From a virus: 35,624 nt of DNA. This document shows, piece after piece, positions 24,872-34,236 of this stretch (its first letter is position 1; every line of letters begins with the position of its first letter). The stretch spans positions 1 through 35,624 of the IMG/VR virus record IMGVR_UViG_3300025108_000180; one strand, 5' to 3'. Made by a program: the position numbers and the translations under genes. Under the pieces are notes generated by a model. That model saw nothing but the letters and a program-made list of their open reading frames with translations, was not told the origin of the DNA and made no database searches.

Positions 24872-27800
24872 ATGCCAGTAAAAAGATATGAAGTTGACGG
24901 TAATCCTTATGATGTATCTGATGCTAAAGAACAAGAGTTTTTAAATAAATTTAGTAATGCTGTTTTGATAGGTGTTTTAGATGAAGAGGGTTCGGTTGTA
25001 GAGCAGGAAAAGAAAGACGAAGTGCAGGATTTTCCAACAAGCACTCCAGCGGATGCGGATGTAGTGCAGCAACCAATGACAGCATCACAAGCAGGTTTTA
25101 CGGAATCACCTTCGGTAGATACTCCTTCGGAATCACTAGATCCTAAGCCTAAAAGCAAAAAATTAATTGAGCTAGAACAAAAATTAGAAAAAGCAAAGAC
25201 TTTTAGGACAACAATGAAAGGTCAAATAATTGCAGACCTAAATGATGAAATTGAAATTGAAAAAAATTTAGCTACACCTGAGGGTAAACAAATAGCTAAT
25301 GACTTTAATTCTTCTGTTGATGCTATCTTTAATACAAACATTCCTTACCAACTAGAGGAAGGGGTAGTTTTTAAAGATCCTATTGAAGGACAAAGCATGA
25401 CGGAGTTAAATAAAAATCCTGAATGGAGAAATGCTTTAACAGATAAAATTACAGATAGTTATTATAGACTAAATCCTAGTCAGCCTGCTCCTGCAGAAAG
25501 CACCATAAATACTATTGTGAACGCAAGAATAGATACTGAACTACAAAAAGAAAAACAGAAAATAGACGCAGCAAGAAGCAATGTAATTCAAGACCTGCGT
25601 GATAATAAAAGATACACAGCTACAGTAGAGTTAGGTGTAAAAGACTACTCAGAGAGTCTTTCACCCCAACAAAAAAACATAGCTGATATGAATTCTCGTG
25701 CAAAAAAGCTAAGAGATATAAAAAATAACGGTACTACTTTAGAAGCCGCTAAAGCCTCAGAGGAGCTAAATAAATTATCTAAGGAGGCTGGTGATGCTTT
25801 AAAAGATTATAATAAAAACTTTCAATACTGGGTTGACCCTGCTACGGGTGACAACATGTCTTTGTCTCAAAAAGAAAAAGATATGCTTACTAATCAGTCA
25901 CAGCCAAAAAGTTTAAAAAAAGAAATAGACGCTAAAACTGATCAATACAAAAAATCAACTGCTACTCAACTTGAGGAAGCTTTTGTTTTAAATGTATTAG
26001 AAACACAAGACAATGCTAAAAGAAAAAATCGTATTGTAAAATTAAAATCATCATTTTTTCCATTAATAAATATTTTATCAGGTAAAGGATATAAACCTAA
26101 TGAAGACGGTGTTTATGAGGTAAAATTTCAAGATTTATTACCTTTAAGAAATATAACAGACATAGACAAAGAATTAAGTAAAGCAACCACTTTGGGATCA
26201 AAAGAGACAACTCTTGGACAAGGCGGTATGAAAGATATGCTTGATGATTTATATAAAGATAATATAAGATTAAATATAAACAAAGAAGCTCTAACAAATG
26301 CATTCATATTAAATATAGATCCAGCTAGTATGAAAAGCTCGGGTATAGGAAAAGTTGGGGATAAAATAGGTGAATTTGCAGGAGCATTAAGTACAGCTGT
26401 TATAGGGGAAGATCTAACTAAAAGTATAGGTACAACTCGAAGAATGGAGTTGGATGCGTTAGAGGAGCTACAAACAGATTACGGTATAGATATGTCTAAA
26501 TCCCAACGGGAGAATTACAGAAGATCGTTATCTACTCAAGTAGCAGAGGGCTTAGGGGGATTTGTTCCTGAAATTGTTAAGTTTGCAGCGTTAAATGCTG
26601 TTACAGGGGGTACTTTATCTGCTACTAAATTTGGAGCTAAAATGGCTAAGTGGCTTAAGCGTACTAAAAACTTTACCCCTACTAGGCAGCAACAAACTCA
26701 AAGTTTTATTTATCATGCTCTTTTAGAAGAAGCTAAATTTAAAGCGGTAACAGGCGGCGAGTCACAAACAGGTGGTGGTGTTGGTTTTTTTGCAGGTGGT
26801 CAATTAGCAAATAAACTATTAAGCAAGTTTAAATTCAGTGGAAAATCTCAAGTTCTTGAGCCGGTTTTTCAAAAAATGATTGCTCCAGGTGTTGGGGGTA
26901 TGGTTGGTAGTAATGCAGCTTTAATTACAGAAGAAGCGTATAAATCTTTAACAAGTAATGTGGATTGGAAAAAATTCATGCACGAAACCTACGGTAACGT
27001 TTATTATGATAAGATAACAGGAGCTTTACTATCTGAAGAAGAAATAGAAAAAAGAAAGAAAAGCGGTGATGCAGGTACAATGGAAGATCACAGTAAAGGT
27101 TTTGAAAAGTTAATTATAGACCTTTCTATGTTTGCTGCTCCGGGTGCTACAAAATTAAGATCAATAGATTTTATGAGTGTTGCTAAAAAAAGAGCAAACT
27201 TTTCAGACGCTGTTAGATTATTAGATGAAACAAACGCGGATGGTGAATTTAAATTAAAAGGTAAAGAAAGAACTCAAAAGGAAAACTACGCTTTAGAATT
27301 AGAAAGTAGTTTATTAAGAGCTGATAATTCGTTTTATAAAAAAGATGTAGGTAAATTAACTGAAGAAATAAATAATGCTAGATCTAAAATTAATGAAGGT
27401 AATATTTCAAATAGAGAAAAAAGAATTTTAGAAAAAGAAATTATTGTTGCTGAGTCAAAGATTGAAATGACCAAAGCTGGCATTAAAAAATCTTTTAATA
27501 ATATAAAAAAATCAGGCGTTTTTCAATCTAAAGGTAAAACACCTGTATTAAAAATAATAAGAAACGAAAAAGAACCTAATGCTCTAGATGGTGATAAGGC
27601 TCGATATTTTCCTGAATCAAACGAATTCCAAGTTGATTTATCAAAATATAAGCCAGGTGTTTTTACTCAAGAAGTGGGGCATGCTTTAATGGATTTAGCT
27701 TTTAAAAACAATGAAAGCGCTGCAAAGAAATTTAAAGAAAGCATTGAAACAACAGTAAATAAAGCTTTAGAAGGAGAACGATTTGGCGAGTTGGGAGATA

Positions 27801-30800
27801 TGACTTTTCAAGAAATTATTAATGAAAAGTATTCAGATAAAAAACAAAGACCTGAAGAGTATGTAATGAATATTGCAGAATTTTTACAAAATCCTAAATT
27901 TAAAGATTTACTTTTAAGTAAAGGTTTATTAACTGGAATAAACAGAACAGTTAAAGAAACTGCAGGTAAATTTGGTATTGATCTATCTTCTAAAAAACCT
28001 TTAGAGCTTGGTGAAAAAAATATAAACAGAGCAAGCGATCTTTTAGAATTTTTATATGATCTTGGTAATATAGAAAAAGGTGGTAAAAATATTTCTAAAC
28101 AATTTGAAAGATTTTCTAATGTAGAAATTGATGGTAAAAAATTGATAGATTTAGAAACAGGTATTGAAATTAAAACCGAAGCAGAAAGACTTAAAGATTT
28201 TTCTTCTAAAGAACTAGAAAGTGATAATAAAGATATATTTAGCAAGGTAAATAAAGCTTATAAAGAAGGTATTGAAAACAATCAAAACATAGAAACAACT
28301 GGTGTAATGATTGGTTTTGAATATAGACCTATTGTCTTAAAAAAAATAAGAAGATATATAGATAAAAATAATCTACAAGTAGCCAGTGATGTACCTGAGT
28401 TACTTGCGGACGCTGTAATTATGGACAAAAACGGTGTTCCTGGAATAGTAAGAAGTTACTCTGACGGTCAGAAAGTTATTAAATATATTAAAGAAAACAA
28501 TCCAAGCAAACAAGAAATTCAAGATTTTGCTAAAGAAAACGGTATACGTGAAATAAGAAGCCAAGAAGGAGCATCTAGATTAGATAAACTTGAAGCAATG
28601 GCTAAAGGAACTAAACCGGAAGCTACCTTAACATCAATGATCACCGGTGACGTAGACAAACGTATATTAGGTATTATGCAAAAACCTGAATATGCACAAG
28701 AATTTGGAGCAGTTAGGTTTGGTGGATTGGAAGAAAACAAACAAGAACAAATAATAAAAAAATCCGACAGCGGAGAAGGTAGCACAGCTTTTTTAGACCT
28801 AGCTAAAAATGATAGAGTTTCAAGAAAAACCGCTATAGCGGTATCTAGATTACCTGAAGATATAAATAAAAAAGCAACCGATATAGCTGAAAAAACATTA
28901 TTGCAAAAATTTCCTAAGCTAGGTGCTAGAACTTTAGGTAAAGTTAAACTTAAGTCAGGAGAAGAAGTTACTTATGCCTTGTTTAGAAATACTGCAGATG
29001 TAAACATAGGAGGCGAAACTTTTAACATTAAAGCTAGAGGTTTTAAAGATATAAATGATTACTTAACTAGTAAAGGTTTAGCTGCTGAAGGTAAGCCTAG
29101 TAAACTTAAAAACTTTAATCAATTCCAACAAGAAGCTTTTAAAGTAAGTTTATTCAACGAAATAGAAAAAGTAGCTGGTAAACTTAAAGGAGGAGGTAAA
29201 GTGCCGACACCTGAGTATAACATGTTTTTAGACAATACGTTTAAATTATACAAAAATTATATAAGTCAGTCTAGTATAAATAAAAGATTTAATATATTTT
29301 CAGAACCATTAATAGATCCTAAAACAGGTAAACAAGTTAGAGAGTCTTCTGATCAAGGTAATCCTGTATTTAAGAAAAAAAATATAACACCTGCGGAATG
29401 GAAAAAATATTTTGGAGGAGATGGCACAGGTACTGAAAGATTAGATGGTAAAAGAAGATCTCTTATAGAAACTATATCTATGGAAATAGGTAAAGATGCT
29501 ATAATGGAAAAATTAGAATCTGATACGTTTAAAAAAATCGTACAAGAAAGACAAACCGAATTAGGTAATGAAGTAGGTGAAAACTTTATATCAAAAATTT
29601 CCGTTGAACTAGACAGGTTACCCTCAGGCGAAATGTCTAAATCTTTTTCTTCCGTAGATCTATTTAATAGAGTTAAAAAAATACCTAGGTTAGCTATTAA
29701 AAATGAAAATGAATTTAGAACTTTAATTAACCAGTATAACAGAGGTGAATTAGATAAAGATATTACAATACTCATTAAAGAAAAGGCTACAGAATCTTTT
29801 ATTAATACAACTAAAGCTAGAGAATTAATAGCTGAAAATGTTAAACAAGCTATTGGACAAGGATTTTTAAAATCTGAAACAGATATTAATATAAGGTATA
29901 ACGAAAAATTAGGACACAATAATAAGTTACATAAAGAGTTTAGAGACGAAGCTAAATCAACATTAGAATTAATACCTAGAGAAGTTTTAGAATTGCAAAA
30001 AACATTTTCAGGCGAAAGAGGTTATATTATTGCTGAGACTTTTGGATATGATGGAGGTATGGGGAAATCTACACAGCAATTTATAAAAGATTTTGATAAC
30101 ATTTTAGGAAGCAAGGCTGATAATTCTATATGGAAACCTGTTTTTAACTTAATAAAAAAGAATAAACAAAAGTTTTTTGCAGAAATTTCTGGAGGTTCTA
30201 ATAAAACAGGAGTGGGACAAGCTAAGCTAATTATTAAAAATAATGAATTATCTAATTCTGAAAAAATGAAGGGAATAGATAATATATACGAGGAAAGCTT
30301 AAAAGACTCAAATGAACTAAATACTGTTTATCACAACGCTATTATAAAAAGTTTATATAAAAGTTTAAACACTAAGTATGAAGGTAATCTTTCTGAAAGG
30401 ATAAAAGCTGTAGAAAGGTTATCGCCTATGATAGCTCAAAATAAAAGATTTGGATTTAGACTTGCGTCTCCGTTTACTATATTTGAATTAAATCCAAAAG
30501 GTGGTTTTTCTAATGAGCATTTAAAAGAATCGGTGAAATATAAATCAGACTTAATAAATCTACTAAAAAAGGAAAATATAGATATTGATAGCGAATTAAA
30601 AAGAATAAACACAGGGTATGAAAGCGCTCTTGTGGACAATACTTCTAGAACAGCAGCTGACAGAGCTTTGGGTAGTGTTTTTTCTCCAGAAATGAAATCT
30701 TATTTAAAACTTATTGGGCCTGATGCTTTAGTATTTACTGCTCCGGAGATAGCTAATAAACTAAATAATTTTTATCATGCTCCCTCTAAAAAATTGTTAG

Positions 30801-33073
30801 GCGATTATATAGTTGAAAAATTTATCAAAGAAGCTACTTTACCTAATAAAACAAATTTAAATTTATTAAAAAATAGAGGAATCAACATTAAAAATATTAA
30901 AACAAATATAGGTGCTTTAATTGAAATGGATAAGATTGATGTTAGTCAAGCTGCGTTTTCTTCAAAAGATTTAAATTCTAGCAGCCTTAGTAAAACCTTT
31001 AATAAAATAATAGAAGGTAAGACTGGTATAAAAGCTGATGATGTGTATAGCAAAAGTAGAGGTATCAAATCTGGTAAAGGTAAAGGTAGACTAGACATAA
31101 TACCACCGTCTGCTGAAGACTTTGTAGGATTACTTTATAAGACTTTAGGTAAAGGAAAAACAGGAGATGCTCAAATGGCTTGGTACAAGAAAAATTTAAT
31201 TGATCCTTTTGCTAGAGGTGATGAGGCTATTACTAATGAAAGAAACGCTTTGATGCGAGACTTCAAGCAAGTTAAAAAAGAAATTGTAGAAAGCATTGGA
31301 GGAACAGATTGGAAAGGTGTATCACCTTTAACTAAAAAGCTAAAGGCTACTATAGGTGATCAAGTCTACACAGGTGAAGATGCTGTTAGAATGTACATAT
31401 GGAAAAAGCAGGGTATGGAAATACCTAATATAGATAAAGCTGAAGTAGATGCAGCGGTGGCTGAAGTTGCTAAAGATCCTATGCTTGTAGATTTTGCAAA
31501 CAAAATTAGAACAATAAATAGAGGTAGACCATATACAGCTCCGGAAAATCAATGGGTTGGCGGTAATATTGCTACAGACTTTCTAGCAGGTGTAAACACT
31601 GAAGGTAGAGCAAAGCATTTAGAAGAGTGGCAAGCTAATGTAGATGCAATATTTTCTAAAGAAAATATGAATAAGTTAGAGGGAGCTTTTGGTACAAATT
31701 ACAGAAAGGCTATGGAGAATATGCTGAAAAGAATGAAAACTGGTAAAAATAGAGATGTTCCTAAAGATAAACTAAGTGGTAGAGTTACTGATTGGATTAA
31801 TAATTCCACTGGAGCTATTATGTTCTTTAACCAAAGATCAGCAGTGCTTCAGTTAATGTCAGCTACTAACTTTGTTAACATGTCAGATAATAATATATTT
31901 AAAGCGGGTATAGCGTTTGCAAATCAACCTCAATATTGGAAAGACTTTAAAATGTTATTTAATTCCGAATATCTTAAAAACAGGAGAGGAGGTCTTGAGT
32001 TTAACGTTACTGAATCTGAAATTGCAGACATAGCTAAGCAAGGCGGTGTTAGTGGTGTAATTTCTAAGATACTAAAAGTAGGATTTACGCCAACGCAGAT
32101 AGCAGATAGTTTTGCTATTGCCGCAGGTGGATCTACTTTCTTTAGGAATAGATATAAAACCTATTTGAAAGAAACTAATGCTGAAGGCGAAAAGGTTTAT
32201 ACTGAAAAAGAAGCAAAAGAGAAAGCATTTTTAGATTTCAAAGAAACAGCTGAAGAGTCACAACAATCAAGCAGACCAGATAAAATTAGTCAACAGCAAG
32301 CTAGTGACTTAGGTAGACTTATATTATCTTTCGCAAACACTCCTAGTCAGTACTCTAGAATAATTAAAAAAGCTACATTAGATCTTAAAGATGGTAGAGG
32401 AGATGCTAAAAGCCATATATCTAAAATAGCTTACTATTCATTCTTAACAAATTTAGTTTTTAACGGTATGCAAAAAGCTTTATTCGCTGAAGCAATGGGA
32501 GATGACGACGAAGAACCACGTACTGCCGCTGAAAGGAAAGCAAAAGAAAAAAGACAATCTAAATATATAGATGTAGCTAATGGTATGATAAGTTCATACT
32601 TAAGAGGTACCGGTGTTAGAGGTAATGTCTTGAGTACACTTAAGGATATGGGTCTTGAAATATACAAACAGCAAGGTAAAACTGTTCAAGATTACGACAG
32701 GGTTGCAGATGCTGCGTTAGGGTTTTCACCACCTATAAGATATAAATATATACAAATGAAAAGTGCTGGGCGAAAGTTTACATTTCCAGGCAGTAGAGAA
32801 GAAGCAAAAGAAAAGTTTTTAGATATAGACAGCCCTGCTTTAATGGCAACTGCTCAGTATACATCAGCGCTTACAAACATTCCTCTTGACAGAGCTCTTA
32901 AAAAAATAAATAATATAGTATTAGCTACTAACAGTGAACTTGAAGAAATTCAAAGGATAGGATTAATATTAGGGTGGTCTACATATGATTTAAATATACC
33001 TAAAAAAGGTCGTGCTAAAAGTAAAAAATCAAAGTATACAAAATCAAAGTATACAAAATCAAAATATAAATGA
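24872..33073 (+). CDS. Giant internal virion protein (2733 residues) with degenerate zincin motif
   Basis: The start RYEVDGNPYDVSDAKEQEFL, with NKFSNA following, recurs in giant proteins of marine phages. The N-terminal 300 residues are acidic and helical; 545-690 has Gly/Ala-rich, possibly membrane-active stretches (EIVKFAALNAVTGGTLSATK, GGGVGFFAGGQLANKLL, VGGMVGSNAALITEEAY). Residues 930-939 read VFTQEVGHAL: a HEXXH motif in which the first His is replaced (Q933, E934, H937). A long Lys/Glu-rich helical centre follows. Near the C-terminus, RSAVLQLMSATNFVNMSDNN and SKILKVGFTPTQIADSFAIA belong to a module I recall from many giant phage proteins. The protein ends in SKYTKSKYTKSKYK. It likely fills the head core and is ejected with the DNA (T7 gp16-like role). 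I found no transglycosylase motif and no DFDGD polymerase motif. It may be a polyvalent protein, i.e. several effector domains delivered into the host. Confidence 0.75.
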   Translation: MPVKRYEVDGNPYDVSDAKEQEFLNKFSNAVLIGVLDEEGSVVEQEKKDEVQDFPTSTPADADVVQQPMTASQAGFTESPSVDTPSESLDPKPKSKKLIELEQKLEKAKTFRTTMKGQIIADLNDEIEIEKNLATPEGKQIANDFNSSVDAIFNTNIPYQLEEGVVFKDPIEGQSMTELNKNPEWRNALTDKITDSYYRLNPSQPAPAESTINTIVNARIDTELQKEKQKIDAARSNVIQDLRDNKRYTATVELGVKDYSESLSPQQKNIADMNSRAKKLRDIKNNGTTLEAAKASEELNKLSKEAGDALKDYNKNFQYWVDPATGDNMSLSQKEKDMLTNQSQPKSLKKEIDAKTDQYKKSTATQLEEAFVLNVLETQDNAKRKNRIVKLKSSFFPLINILSGKGYKPNEDGVYEVKFQDLLPLRNITDIDKELSKATTLGSKETTLGQGGMKDMLDDLYKDNIRLNINKEALTNAFILNIDPASMKSSGIGKVGDKIGEFAGALSTAVIGEDLTKSIGTTRRMELDALEELQTDYGIDMSKSQRENYRRSLSTQVAEGLGGFVPEIVKFAALNAVTGGTLSATKFGAKMAKWLKRTKNFTPTRQQQTQSFIYHALLEEAKFKAVTGGESQTGGGVGFFAGGQLANKLLSKFKFSGKSQVLEPVFQKMIAPGVGGMVGSNAALITEEAYKSLTSNVDWKKFMHETYGNVYYDKITGALLSEEEIEKRKKSGDAGTMEDHSKGFEKLIIDLSMFAAPGATKLRSIDFMSVAKKRANFSDAVRLLDETNADGEFKLKGKERTQKENYALELESSLLRADNSFYKKDVGKLTEEINNARSKINEGNISNREKRILEKEIIVAESKIEMTKAGIKKSFNNIKKSGVFQSKGKTPVLKIIRNEKEPNALDGDKARYFPESNEFQVDLSKYKPGVFTQEVGHALMDLAFKNNESAAKKFKESIETTVNKALEGERFGELGDMTFQEIINEKYSDKKQRPEEYVMNIAEFLQNPKFKDLLLSKGLLTGINRTVKETAGKFGIDLSSKKPLELGEKNINRASDLLEFLYDLGNIEKGGKNISKQFERFSNVEIDGKKLIDLETGIEIKTEAERLKDFSSKELESDNKDIFSKVNKAYKEGIENNQNIETTGVMIGFEYRPIVLKKIRRYIDKNNLQVASDVPELLADAVIMDKNGVPGIVRSYSDGQKVIKYIKENNPSKQEIQDFAKENGIREIRSQEGASRLDKLEAMAKGTKPEATLTSMITGDVDKRILGIMQKPEYAQEFGAVRFGGLEENKQEQIIKKSDSGEGSTAFLDLAKNDRVSRKTAIAVSRLPEDINKKATDIAEKTLLQKFPKLGARTLGKVKLKSGEEVTYALFRNTADVNIGGETFNIKARGFKDINDYLTSKGLAAEGKPSKLKNFNQFQQEAFKVSLFNEIEKVAGKLKGGGKVPTPEYNMFLDNTFKLYKNYISQSSINKRFNIFSEPLIDPKTGKQVRESSDQGNPVFKKKNITPAEWKKYFGGDGTGTERLDGKRRSLIETISMEIGKDAIMEKLESDTFKKIVQERQTELGNEVGENFISKISVELDRLPSGEMSKSFSSVDLFNRVKKIPRLAIKNENEFRTLINQYNRGELDKDITILIKEKATESFINTTKARELIAENVKQAIGQGFLKSETDINIRYNEKLGHNNKLHKEFRDEAKSTLELIPREVLELQKTFSGERGYIIAETFGYDGGMGKSTQQFIKDFDNILGSKADNSIWKPVFNLIKKNKQKFFAEISGGSNKTGVGQAKLIIKNNELSNSEKMKGIDNIYEESLKDSNELNTVYHNAIIKSLYKSLNTKYEGNLSERIKAVERLSPMIAQNKRFGFRLASPFTIFELNPKGGFSNEHLKESVKYKSDLINLLKKENIDIDSELKRINTGYESALVDNTSRTAADRALGSVFSPEMKSYLKLIGPDALVFTAPEIANKLNNFYHAPSKKLLGDYIVEKFIKEATLPNKTNLNLLKNRGINIKNIKTNIGALIEMDKIDVSQAAFSSKDLNSSSLSKTFNKIIEGKTGIKADDVYSKSRGIKSGKGKGRLDIIPPSAEDFVGLLYKTLGKGKTGDAQMAWYKKNLIDPFARGDEAITNERNALMRDFKQVKKEIVESIGGTDWKGVSPLTKKLKATIGDQVYTGEDAVRMYIWKKQGMEIPNIDKAEVDAAVAEVAKDPMLVDFANKIRTINRGRPYTAPENQWVGGNIATDFLAGVNTEGRAKHLEEWQANVDAIFSKENMNKLEGAFGTNYRKAMENMLKRMKTGKNRDVPKDKLSGRVTDWINNSTGAIMFFNQRSAVLQLMSATNFVNMSDNNIFKAGIAFANQPQYWKDFKMLFNSEYLKNRRGGLEFNVTESEIADIAKQGGVSGVISKILKVGFTPTQIADSFAIAAGGSTFFRNRYKTYLKETNAEGEKVYTEKEAKEKAFLDFKETAEESQQSSRPDKISQQQASDLGRLILSFANTPSQYSRIIKKATLDLKDGRGDAKSHISKIAYYSFLTNLVFNGMQKALFAEAMGDDDEEPRTAAERKAKEKRQSKYIDVANGMISSYLRGTGVRGNVLSTLKDMGLEIYKQQGKTVQDYDRVADAALGFSPPIRYKYIQMKSAGRKFTFPGSREEAKEKFLDIDSPALMATAQYTSALTNIPLDRALKKINNIVLATNSELEEIQRIGLILGWSTYDLNIPKKGRAKSKKSKYTKSKYTKSKYK
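33026..33070 (+). repeat. Three 15-bp tandem units encoding the Lys/Tyr tail
   Basis: AAATCAAAGTATACA occurs twice in a row (33026-33040, 33041-33055), then a third unit with three changes. They encode the KSKYT repeats at the very end of the giant protein, so copy number may vary between strains. Confidence 0.85.
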
Positions 33074-33429
33074 AATTAAAATACTTTACATACGAAGAGT
33101 TTGATTCACCAGATGTTCAAGGTAGTGGCCAGTTAATGAACGAAGAGTTGCTTAGCATGCTTGATGTTGTTAGAAAAAAATACGGAAAATCTATTGTTAT
33201 TAATTCAGGTTACAGAACTGTAAGGCACAATGCTAAAGTTGGTGGGACACCTGCTTCATCACACACAAAAGGTTTAGCGGTTGATATTGCATGTAATAAT
33301 TCTACTGACAGATTTTTATTAGCAGGTATATTGAAAGAAGTTGGATTTAAAAGAATTGGTATTGCTAAGACTTTTATTCACGCTGATATAGACAAAGACA
33401 AAGCACAAAACGTATTATGGACTTATTAA
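33070..33429 (+). CDS. Peptidase M15-type cell-wall peptidase (endolysin)
   Basis: 119 residues with the complete zinc-peptidase pattern of the M15A / D-Ala-D-Ala carboxypeptidase-like family: SGYRT (46-50), SSHTKGLAVDIAC with H65, G68 and D72, and TFIHADID with H104 and D106. Zinc ligands are H65, D72 and H104. The enzyme hydrolyses a D-amino-acid peptide bond in peptidoglycan, opening the wall for release, or for DNA entry if carried in the virion. No signal peptide is present, so it needs a holin, and two candidates lie at the left end of the window. It overlaps the giant gene (ATGA) and has the compact single-domain size usual in phages. The start is the only ATG that fits the full N-terminal KYFTYEEFDSPD. 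Confidence 0.9.
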   Translation: MKLKYFTYEEFDSPDVQGSGQLMNEELLSMLDVVRKKYGKSIVINSGYRTVRHNAKVGGTPASSHTKGLAVDIACNNSTDRFLLAGILKEVGFKRIGIAKTFIHADIDKDKAQNVLWTY

Positions 33430-33439
33430 TAATAAAATT

Positions 33440-33577
33440 ATGAAATTAACAAAAGGATCACCATTTCAATTAAAAGACGCATGCTACCATAAGGTAAAGA
33501 AGCAATACAAAGTATTTCCTTCAGCGTATGCAAGTGGAGCAATAGCTAAGTGTAGAAAAAATAAAGGTAAAAAATAA
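33440..33577 (+). CDS. 45-residue basic protein with SPFQLK motif
   Basis: Starts MKLTKGSPFQLKDACYHKVK and ends KCRKNKGKK, overlapping the next gene by one base (TAATG). The middle (QYKVFPSAYASGAIAKCR) with K-D-A-C-Y-H-K-V-K is a pattern I recall from very small proteins of marine phages and large DNA viruses, with no known role. Two cysteines and one histidine could bind a metal ion or form a disulfide. It carries S-P-F-x-x-K at residues 7-12. Basic charge suggests nucleic acid or virion contact, unproven. Confidence 0.7.
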   Translation: MKLTKGSPFQLKDACYHKVKKQYKVFPSAYASGAIAKCRKNKGKK

Positions 33578-33846
33578 TGAGACAGTCACCGTTGTTTGTT
33601 AGAAAAACAAAAGAAGGTGCAAGCCTTAAACGTTGGTTTAAAGAAAAATGGACTGACGAAAAAGGTAACCCTTGTGGATCTACTAAAAATAAAAACACTA
33701 AAAAGTGTAGACCTAGTAAAAGAATTAACAATAAAACTGTTAAGACTTGGAGTGAAATGTCTTCAGCTGAAAAGAAAAAAGCCATAGCTGAAAAGAAAAG
33801 AGTTGGGATGGGCAATAGAGCATCCAATATAAAAAGAAATAAATAG
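33577..33846 (+). CDS. 89-residue basic protein with SPLFVRK motif
   Basis: Residues 1-10 are MRQSPLFVRK; then KRWFKEKWTDEKGNPCGSTK, NKNTKKCRPSKRINNKTVKT, WSEMSSAEKKKAIAEKKRVG. The K-W-x-D-x-x-G-x-P-C-G ... K-C-R-P-S-K-R ... W-x-E-M-S pattern is one I recall from small basic proteins of cyanophages, algal viruses and other marine viruses, where no function is assigned. The two cysteines may form a disulfide or bind metal. It sits between two other small basic genes in the terminal part of the late operon, directly coupled to the preceding one. Confidence 0.75.
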   Translation: MRQSPLFVRKTKEGASLKRWFKEKWTDEKGNPCGSTKNKNTKKCRPSKRINNKTVKTWSEMSSAEKKKAIAEKKRVGMGNRASNIKRNK

Positions 33847-33853
33847 GAGTAAA
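33841..33853 (+). promoter_or_regulatory. AAATAGGAGTAAA element, copy 1
   Basis: Includes AGGAG, the only clear Shine-Dalgarno-like word near a start here, ending 16 bases before the ATG at 33866. It overlaps the previous stop (TAG). An exact copy is at 34237-34249. Confidence 0.5.
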
Positions 33854-33865
33854 AAAATAAACATT

Positions 33866-34231
33866 ATGAATAAATTTTCAAGCCCATTTATGGCAAAAAG
33901 CCCGTTATATAGAAGAGATATTAGTAAAAAAGAACAAAGACTTACTGATAAAAAAGAAAAATTAAAACAAAAAGAATATAAAGCGGAAGATAAAGCTTTT
34001 GATACGGGAAAAGAAAAATATGAAAAGAAACAAGATCGTATAGAAAAAAGAAAACTAAAAACAGAACAAAAACTTTCTAACGAAAAAAGAAAACAAAGTA
34101 GAAAAAATTTTGGTTTAGATAAGGATCCACATAAAAAAGACATAAAAAAATCTCAAAAACAAGAAGTAAAAGATTTAAAAACAAAACAAAAAAGACAATC
34201 TAACCAAAGAAAAAAAAGGCTAAAAACATAA
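33866..34231 (+). CDS. Lys/Glu-rich coiled-coil protein with SPFMAK-SPLYRR motif pair
   Basis: 121 residues. The N-terminus MNKFSSPFMAKSPLYRRDIS holds two adjacent copies of S-P-[F/L]-x-x-[K/R] (residues 6-11 and 12-17). The rest is a nearly continuous Lys/Glu/Gln/Arg helix (KKEQRLTDKKEKLKQKEYKA to KRQSNQRKKRLKT), likely a single long coiled coil with strong positive charge. It is the last gene of the late operon before the terminator. No family is recognised; a DNA-binding or head-internal protein is possible by composition only. Low-complexity antisense frames in this gene are not genes. Confidence 0.65.
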   Translation: MNKFSSPFMAKSPLYRRDISKKEQRLTDKKEKLKQKEYKAEDKAFDTGKEKYEKKQDRIEKRKLKTEQKLSNEKRKQSRKNFGLDKDPHKKDIKKSQKQEVKDLKTKQKRQSNQRKKRLKT

Positions 34232-34236
34232 GAAAT

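Noticed and set aside
29353-29919. 188-codon open frame antisense to the giant virion gene
   Set aside because: Leu/Ser/Phe-rich shadow of a Lys/Glu-rich coding strand, with no leader or conserved pattern.
24872-33073. Giant protein as a virion RNA polymerase
   Set aside because: crAss-like phages carry giant virion RNA polymerases with a DFDGD-type motif; I looked for D-x-D-G-D and found only unrelated words such as DGDGTG-like turns, so there is no support.
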